A DNA stretch of 64,000 bases from Nonomuraea muscovyensis (lineage in GTDB: Bacteria; Actinomycetota; Actinomycetes; Streptosporangiales; Streptosporangiaceae): the NCBI RefSeq assembly GCF_014207745.1, contig NZ_JACHJB010000002.1, positions 2,666,001-2,730,000 on the forward strand, in the 5' to 3' direction. A program made the position numbers and the translations under genes. Every line of letters starts with the position of its first letter. Position 1 is the stretch's first letter. The notes beneath the pieces are model-generated. The model searched no databases and was not told where the DNA came from. It saw only the letters and a list, made by a program, of their open reading frames with translations. Below are positions 58,556 to 64,000 of this stretch, one piece after another.

Positions 58556-61411
58556 ATGTGGCGCACGCTGTCGGAGGACGCTCGCGAGGCCATCCGCGAG
58601 CTGTGCGACGGCTACGGTCCCCATCTCTACGACTACTGCCGGACGGAGCTGTCGTCGAGCGACGCCGAGCTGGCCGTGGCGGGGGCCCTGCTGTCGGCGC
58701 ACGCCCGAGCCGACCGAGTCGACCAGAGCTCCCTGCTGCGGCCCTGGCTTTACGCGCTGGCCCGCGCGCACCGCACGTACCTGTCCACCCCGACGAGCGT
58801 CGGCTCGTGGTCGCGGCCCGGCCGCATGTCGGACCTGCTGCCCGAGGCGCTGCGCGCCCTGGACGCCCCGCACCGCGAGCTGCTCGACCTGTCGGTACGG
58901 CACGGCCTGACGCACGGCGAGATCGCGGTGATCTTCGACGTGCCGCCCGACGACGTGGAACTGGTCGTGCTGGAGGCGGCCGACGGGCTGGAGGAGTGGT
59001 TCGCGGCCGTCATCGCCGCCAGGACCCGCCACGGGTGCCCGGCGCTGGAATCGCGGGTGACGGACTGGACCTCGGCTCCGGGCAGGCGGACCCGCGCGCG
59101 GATCAGCCGCCACATCGCCCACTGCGACGCCTGCCGGCGTGCGCCGCGCACCATGGTGGCGGACACGCTTCTGCGGCAGATGCCCATCTCGCCCGCGCCC
59201 GGCACGCTGCACGAGCAGCTCGCCTGGGCGCTGCCTCTCCCGGGCGACGACGGGCTGTGGCGGGAGGACGGGTTCCCCGTGCAGGCACACGGCCTGGCGG
59301 AGCCCGTCCCCCCGCCGATCTCTCCGGTCCCCGGCCCCACGACGGGGACCTGGGAAAGCTCCGGGCCGGCGGCGGGCGCGGCCGCCGCCGGCCCGGAGCA
59401 CACACCTGAACCGGCCGCGCCCCGCCTCGCCAGCAAGCACGCCCGGCCGGGCCCTCCCGACCGGGGCCCGGCCGCCGGTGAGAGCACCGGTGCCGGCGTC
59501 AGTGGCGCCGGCACCGATGACGACCGGTCCGCGGACCGGTCTCCAGAGTGGGCCATCGTCCGCCGCAACCGCGGAGGCGTGCCATACCGGAACCTTCCAG
59601 CGGCGTCCGCTCGTGACCGGAGCAGTAGTGGCCCGGCCGGTCAGGAGCGGCACCCCTCACGCCGGGCCGAAGGTGGCCCGCCTTGGGAGCACCACCCGGA
59701 CGATGGCCCACCATGGACCCCCGGACCCCGGACCCCGGAGCCACGAACCCCCGGACCACTGCTCCCCGAACCACGGACCCCCGAGCCGCGGAATCGCGAG
59801 GCGGGCTCCGCCCCCGTCCCCGCCCGACGCCGCACGACGGACCACAGGCCGCCCACCGGCGACCGCAGGCTTCCCACCACCCTCCCCACAGACCGCCACG
59901 TCGCCGGCACCCCCGCAACAGCGCCCGTGGACCGCCCGGCCGCCGGCGCCCCGCGCAAGGGCCGCCTGATCCTCAGCGCCCCGATCCCGGGCGACGAACT
60001 CGCCGTCGCCCCACCGCCCGAGCGGGCCACCCCGGCGCGCTCCCCGCACGTCCCCCCGCCCCGTTCCGCGCCTCCCGCCACCCCGGCCACCCCGCCCCAC
60101 CCGGGCCCGATCGCCACGCCGCGCTCCGCACGGACCGCCTCGCCCCGCCCCGAGCGGTTCTCACCGTCACGGTCGGAGCGCGCCACCCCACCCCACCACG
60201 AGCCGATCGCCCCGCGCCGCTCCGAGCCGATCACGCCGTCACGGTCCGCACCGACGGCCACGCCCTACCCCGGCCCGATCCCGCCGCCGCGCTCAGCACC
60301 AGCCGCCCCGTCTCTTCCCGAACGGTTCTCACCGGGCCTGCCCGAGCGGGCCGGCGCGGGGCTGCCCCAGCGGGCCGTGCCTCCTCAGGCGGACGGTCCG
60401 GCGTGGGTGCTCGGGACGCGCGGGGCCGAGCCGCCGCGGGACCGCCTGGTGGCCGGAGGCGTCCCGTTCCCCGACCCACGCAGGGCCGAGGTCGGCCAGG
60501 TGGTGGACCTCCAGGGCGACGAGGAGTTCTGGCGCAACCGGCCCGACGACACGGACCCCGACACGGTCATCACCGTCAGGACCGTCGCCCGGGTCGGACT
60601 GCTGGTCGGCGTCGGGATCCTGGTGGCGGGCCTGGCGTGGTCGGGTCTCAACGCCCGCCAGCGCATGCCTGTGGTGAACGAGGTGTCGGCCCCCGGCCCG
60701 GCGATGAGCCCCGCACCGGAGGAGCGCCCGTCGCCCGGCCCGGCGGTGGCGGTGCCCCCGCCCGCCGACGCCGCCACCGGGACGGGCCCCGAGGCGGGGA
60801 CGGACACCGCCCCCTCCCTGGCCGCAAGCCCGGCGCCCGCGACCCCGCTCCCGACCCCCACGCGCGAGGCCACCCGGGCAGCGAGTGCGGCGGCCACCGA
60901 ACGCCCGGCGGTGGCGGGGACCATGAGCCCGGCCGAACGGGAGCGGGCCGAGCCGGGCGTGATGACCCGGAACGAGACCGGCCAGAACCGGAAGCAGCAG
61001 CCCACCCGGCAGGCCCTCCCCCGCCCCCGGCCTCCGGTGGCGTCCCTGTCGCCCGCCTCGGTCCGGCTCGGCTCCCGCCGTACCGGCACGTTCGCGCTGG
61101 CCTGCAGGGGCGGGGCGTGCCGCGTCACGTCGGTGCGCGGCTCGTCCGGCATCGTGGTGTCGGGGCGGACGTTCCGGGTGAAGGCGCCCGCCGCGCGCCC
61201 CGACTGCGCCGGCCCCGCTGTCACGAGGACCGGCACCGTTCTCGTCCGCTGGACCGGCCTCGCCCGGGGTGACGGCCGGACCACGGCGGGCACCACCACG
61301 GGCGGCGGGACTCTCAGGCTGCGGGTGACGTGGACGATCGCCCGGGATCCCGGCACATACGTGCTCACCGACGAGGGCGGCGGCACCTGGACGAACTGCG
61401 GCCGGTACTGA
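58556..61411 (+). CDS. Large fusion: sigma-like region, anti-sigma zinc finger, Pro-rich linker, membrane helix, outer domain
   Basis: This 951-residue protein has an N-terminal part (about 1-145) like a degenerate sigma-70 factor: LYDYCRTELSSSDAELAVAG and LRALDAPHRELLDLSVRHGL followed by GEIAVIFDVPPDDV. A zinc-finger motif of anti-sigma factors follows (HIAHCDACRR, about 186-196). Residues 245-640 are Pro/Ser/Arg-rich and repetitive. One membrane helix lies at about 680-700 (GLLVGVGILVAGLAWSGL), then a Ser/Thr-rich linker, and a C-terminal outer beta domain (about 825-951) resembling BACON-like folds with three cysteines. It may sense the envelope and act on transcription. GGAGAGG lies 8 nt before the ATG. 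The link to the upstream operon is unknown. Confidence 0.85.
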   Translation: MWRTLSEDAREAIRELCDGYGPHLYDYCRTELSSSDAELAVAGALLSAHARADRVDQSSLLRPWLYALARAHRTYLSTPTSVGSWSRPGRMSDLLPEALRALDAPHRELLDLSVRHGLTHGEIAVIFDVPPDDVELVVLEAADGLEEWFAAVIAARTRHGCPALESRVTDWTSAPGRRTRARISRHIAHCDACRRAPRTMVADTLLRQMPISPAPGTLHEQLAWALPLPGDDGLWREDGFPVQAHGLAEPVPPPISPVPGPTTGTWESSGPAAGAAAAGPEHTPEPAAPRLASKHARPGPPDRGPAAGESTGAGVSGAGTDDDRSADRSPEWAIVRRNRGGVPYRNLPAASARDRSSSGPAGQERHPSRRAEGGPPWEHHPDDGPPWTPGPRTPEPRTPGPLLPEPRTPEPRNREAGSAPVPARRRTTDHRPPTGDRRLPTTLPTDRHVAGTPATAPVDRPAAGAPRKGRLILSAPIPGDELAVAPPPERATPARSPHVPPPRSAPPATPATPPHPGPIATPRSARTASPRPERFSPSRSERATPPHHEPIAPRRSEPITPSRSAPTATPYPGPIPPPRSAPAAPSLPERFSPGLPERAGAGLPQRAVPPQADGPAWVLGTRGAEPPRDRLVAGGVPFPDPRRAEVGQVVDLQGDEEFWRNRPDDTDPDTVITVRTVARVGLLVGVGILVAGLAWSGLNARQRMPVVNEVSAPGPAMSPAPEERPSPGPAVAVPPPADAATGTGPEAGTDTAPSLAASPAPATPLPTPTREATRAASAAATERPAVAGTMSPAERERAEPGVMTRNETGQNRKQQPTRQALPRPRPPVASLSPASVRLGSRRTGTFALACRGGACRVTSVRGSSGIVVSGRTFRVKAPAARPDCAGPAVTRTGTVLVRWTGLARGDGRTTAGTTTGGGTLRLRVTWTIARDPGTYVLTDEGGGTWTNCGRY

Positions 61412-61494
61412 CCCACCGGCACTCGCCCCGCGCACCGGCCCGCCGGTGCCGACCGGCCCGGCGCCCCCACCGCCGCCGGTCGGCACCGGCCCTC

Positions 61495-61645
61495 CGGTCG
61501 AACCCGCTGGGACCCGCGGCCCCGGAGGACCCGAAGGACCGCGGACCGCCCCGGGCGCGAAAGGGCCCGGAGGCCCGGATGGGCCCGCAGACCCGAAGGG
61601 ATCTGCAGACCCGGAAGGACCCGCAGGCCCGGGAGGACTTCGGCG
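61495..61645. repeat. Collagen-like purine-rich repeat region, no gene assigned
   Basis: The gap between the fusion gene and the peptidase gene is filled with imperfect 9-15 bp repeats of the CCCGGAGGACCCG type. A plus-strand frame would encode Gly-Pro-rich collagen-like peptide (GPGGPEGPRTAPGAKGPGG), but no ribosome site or promoter supports it. Confidence 0.6.
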
Positions 61646-61648
61646 GAG

Positions 61649-63571
61649 CTAGAAGAAGCTGAACTCCCGCTCCGGCTCCGGCAGCTCGAACCGCTCAGGC
61701 CCGCGGAAGGTGGTCCGGTCCTTCGGCACGTCCGCGAGCGGGGTGCCCAGGACGAACGGCACGGACACGTTGCTGGCGGCCAGGTCGAGCGTCACGTTCG
61801 CGCCCGTGCCCTGCTCGGAGCTGTAGTCGGCGTCGGTGCCCGCGATCACGAGCGCCAGCCGGTGCCCCTTGGCGAAGGTGTAGTCGTGCGGCAGCGTCTG
61901 CCACCGGACGGTGCCGTACGTGCCGGCGGGCAGCGGCGAGGGGCTGCTCAGCGAGGAGCGGTTCTGCACGTCGATCCAGCCACGGGCGACGATCTCGGCG
62001 GGACGGTCGGCGACGTTGGTGACGACCTTCCGGTAGCAGGCGTCGTCGGCCGCGGTGCTCTCGCCGTGGCAGTCCTCCTCGGTCAGCGTGGTGATGCCCT
62101 GGCCGCGCCGCCAGTCCAGCCGGGTGGCGTCGCCGAAGTCGACGAGCAGGGCGGTCAGGTTGGCCGTGGGCTTGTCGAGCTTGACCCGCAGGTCGGCCGT
62201 GGGCGTCCCCGACAGGCGCAGGCTGAGCGGGAGCGGGCCGGTCGTGAACGCCACGCGGCCCGGCTTGGCCGTGCCGACGTCTGCGATCATGTCCTCCTCC
62301 TCCATCGCCACGTCCGCGAACGTCGCGGTCGCGCCCGTGGCGGCCCGCTTGAGGCCGAGCGAGCCGTCGGCGGCCGGGCGCAGCGCGACCTCGGCCGCGA
62401 ACGGCGCCGGCCAGTCACGCTGGCGGATCCACTGCGTCGGCCCCACCTGCACGTCGGCGCGCGGCTCGGTCATGATGCCGTTGCGCACGCCGTGCAGCTC
62501 GTGGTCGAACCAGCGGTGCAGCGTGTCCACCCACACGCCCCTGCGGCCCTCGAAGTCGAACGGGTCCACGTGGTGGTACTGGCCGACCCAGATCTTGCGC
62601 GGGACGTTCCGCTTGGCCAGTGCCTGCCACCAGGTGGAGAAGTTGTCCGGCTTGACGTTCAGGTCGTTGCCGGTGTGCACGACGAACACGCTGGCCCGCA
62701 CCTTCGAGACGTCGCCCAGCAGGCCGGAGATGTAGTCGCGCTCGGCCCAGAACGGGTTGTAGTCGCCGGTGGCGTCGCCGTCCTCGGCGTCCATCCTGTC
62801 GCGCACGGCCTGACACTTGGCCTCGGGGTCGGTGTCGATGTAGTTCGCGAGCCAGGAGGCGTAGTCGTAGTTGTAGATCACGCCGTTGGAGCGCTGGTAC
62901 TTGTACCAGGAGCTGATCGCCGCGATGGGCACGATCGTCTCCAGGCCTTCGACTCCGGTGGCGGCCACGGCGTTGGCGAGGGTGCCGTCGTACGACTTGC
63001 CGATCATCGCGGCCTTGCCGGTGGTCCAGTCGGCCACGGCCGGGCTGCCGTCCGCGCGGAACGCCTTGGCCCTGCCGTTCAGCCAGTCGATGACGGCCTT
63101 GCCGCCGAGCACGTCGGCCTTGCCCCCGATGTCCGGGCAGCCGTCGGACTTGGTGGTGCCGAGCATGTCGACGTTGAGGACGGCGTAGCCGCGCGGCACG
63201 AAGTAGTTGTCGTAGAAGAGCGGAAATCTCGTGACGTTCCCGGCGGCGTCGTACACCTTCCGCTCGCCCTCGTTGCCACGTCCGGAGTTGTCGTAGTACG
63301 GGCTCTCGTCGATGATCACCGGCACCTTGAGCCCGGGGCCGGACTCCTTGGGCCGGATGACGTCCACGCGCACCCGGTCCAGGCGGCCGTCGGCGTCGCT
63401 GTCGAGGCTCGACTCGACGTACACGTGCTCGCGGACCGCGTCCGCGTAGGAGAAGACGGGCTGGGTGCGGCCGTTCTCGACGGTGACGACGGGACCGGTC
63501 GCCGCCTCGGCTGGGGTCGCGATCGCCAGGGTGAGGGCGACGGCGACGAGGGCTGGGCGTAATTGTGACAC
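61649..63571 (-). CDS. Secreted CocE/NonD-type hydrolase (Xaa-Pro dipeptidyl-peptidase family)
   Basis: This 640-residue exported protein has a signal peptide (MSQLRPALVAVALTLAIATP, cleavage after AEA). The alpha/beta hydrolase has the nucleophile in IGKSYDGTLAN, a catalytic acid near HTGNDLNVKPDN and a histidine near YHHVDPFD. A C-terminal jelly-roll (about 400-640) is typical of S15/CocE enzymes. It probably removes Xaa-Pro dipeptides or hydrolyses esters outside the cell. GGAGG lies 6 nt before the GTG. It resembles the hydrolase half of the fusion protein at 11.0 kb but has no transporter domain. Confidence 0.92.
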   Translation of the reverse strand: MSQLRPALVAVALTLAIATPAEAATGPVVTVENGRTQPVFSYADAVREHVYVESSLDSDADGRLDRVRVDVIRPKESGPGLKVPVIIDESPYYDNSGRGNEGERKVYDAAGNVTRFPLFYDNYFVPRGYAVLNVDMLGTTKSDGCPDIGGKADVLGGKAVIDWLNGRAKAFRADGSPAVADWTTGKAAMIGKSYDGTLANAVAATGVEGLETIVPIAAISSWYKYQRSNGVIYNYDYASWLANYIDTDPEAKCQAVRDRMDAEDGDATGDYNPFWAERDYISGLLGDVSKVRASVFVVHTGNDLNVKPDNFSTWWQALAKRNVPRKIWVGQYHHVDPFDFEGRRGVWVDTLHRWFDHELHGVRNGIMTEPRADVQVGPTQWIRQRDWPAPFAAEVALRPAADGSLGLKRAATGATATFADVAMEEEDMIADVGTAKPGRVAFTTGPLPLSLRLSGTPTADLRVKLDKPTANLTALLVDFGDATRLDWRRGQGITTLTEEDCHGESTAADDACYRKVVTNVADRPAEIVARGWIDVQNRSSLSSPSPLPAGTYGTVRWQTLPHDYTFAKGHRLALVIAGTDADYSSEQGTGANVTLDLAASNVSVPFVLGTPLADVPKDRTTFRGPERFELPEPEREFSFF

Positions 63572-63714
63572 GCGTGACCTCCGTGACGAATGGTCGTGAG
63601 TACCCCGCGCAATCTCTCAGACGTCCGCCACCCTGACAAGATCCCGTCGAGCCGTGTACGGAGGCGTGTCCGCCCCCGCCCAGCCCCGCCTGGCCCCGCT
63701 GCGTGCCCTCGGCC

Positions 63715-64000
63715 TCACCCGCGCGAGGACAGCGTCTCCGTCCGCCCGTCCCCGGACCGGCCCTCCCCGGTCCGCCCGTCCCCTCCTGCCCGGGAGTCGC
63801 GCCCGGTGAGCCGCAGCGCGGCGAGCGCGAGGAGCGCCCCGCCCACGGCGGCGATCACCAGCGCGTACGCCGGAAACCCGGCCCGCACCCCGGACACGCC
63901 GGTCGCGCCCCCCGAAGCGGTGGCCGGCGCCGAAGCGGTGACCGAAGGCGCGACCGAAGACGTGGCCGAAGGCGTGACCGACGCCGGGGGAGATCCCGCC
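63715..64000 (-). CDS. C-terminus of a membrane-anchored exported protein (cut by window edge)
   Basis: The visible 94 residues run from a Ser/Thr/Ala/Pro-rich linker (repeats like SVTPSATSSVAPSVTASAPA) into a membrane helix AYALVIAAVGGALLALAALR and a short basic tail. No LPxTG sortase motif is seen. The pattern fits an exported protein anchored by its C-terminus with the main domain outside, in the part beyond the window. Confidence 0.7.
   Translation of the reverse strand, partial: AGSPPASVTPSATSSVAPSVTASAPATASGGATGVSGVRAGFPAYALVIAAVGGALLALAALRLTGRDSRAGGDGRTGEGRSGDGRTETLSSRG

Noticed and set aside
61446..61652. Collagen-like small protein
   Set aside because: The frame consists only of repeat sequence and has no ribosome site or promoter.
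1..64000. tRNA, rRNA, riboswitch, phage or insertion sequence
   Set aside because: I found no convincing tRNA or rRNA sequence, transposase or integrase; a covariance-model search would be needed to exclude small RNAs.

Overview
The window is about 64 kb of very GC-rich DNA with dense gene packing, frequent GTG and TTG starts, ATGA/GTGA stop-start overlaps and many TANNNT boxes sitting 6-8 nt before a start codon (leaderless genes). The gene families (Scr1/DUF5753 regulators, DUF574 methyltransferase, PAC2 protein, polyphosphate glucokinase, large STAND ATPases, class I terpene synthase) indicate a filamentous actinobacterium. A Streptosporangiaceae member such as Nonomuraea is my best inference, not proven. 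I see no rRNA, tRNA, phage, IS element or CRISPR.

Layout. 1-3.3 kb: an acyl-CoA synthetase (cut by the window edge) and two acyl-CoA dehydrogenases, one catabolic operon. 3.4-5.5 kb: an orphan sensor kinase and a TetR regulator. 5.7-8.7 kb: copC-copD facing a membrane protein of unknown family. 8.7-10.5 kb: a cytochrome P450 head-to-head with a hotdog thioesterase. 10.5-11.0 kb: a gene-free stretch with two tandem repeat arrays. 11.0-14.5 kb: a hydrolase-ABC ATPase fusion with its permease. 14.5-18.4 kb: a 38-residue protein, a STAND ATPase, a terpene synthase and an ankyrin protein. 18.4-25.0 kb: PAC2, Gfo/Idh/MocA oxidoreductase, tyrosine phosphatase, an unknown membrane protein and a membrane-anchored STAND/TPR protein. 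25-30 kb: secreted M6 protease, PucR regulator, a degenerate amidohydrolase and MarR. 30-36.6 kb: ABC exporter, gamma-glutamyltransferase-like protein, DUF5709, HAD phosphatase, ECF sigma factor with a coupled DinB-like gene. 36.6-40.5 kb: hrpA helicase. 40.8-43.7 kb: Tat-exported multicopper oxidase operon and ppgK. 43.8-49 kb: secreted propeller-like protein, TenA, a response regulator/carboxylesterase operon and DUF4253. 49-51.2 kb: DUF574 methyltransferase and a two-HTH Scr1 regulator.

51.4-58.5 kb is the most unusual part. It is one tightly packed, translationally coupled operon with a good promoter, divergent from the Scr1-type regulator. It encodes an unknown protein, an MFS pump, two small proteins, a stand-alone glutamyl-tRNA reductase dimerisation domain, a maleate isomerase-like protein, an FAD monooxygenase, a hydantoin racemase-like protein without its catalytic cysteines, and a porphobilinogen synthase paralogue without the usual metal-site cysteines. 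The combination suggests an undescribed small-molecule pathway drawing on, or mimicking, early tetrapyrrole chemistry, with the pump as export or resistance. This is inference.

58.5-64 kb: a giant sigma/anti-sigma-like membrane fusion protein, a secreted CocE/S15-type peptidase, and the C-terminus of a surface-anchored protein cut by the right edge.
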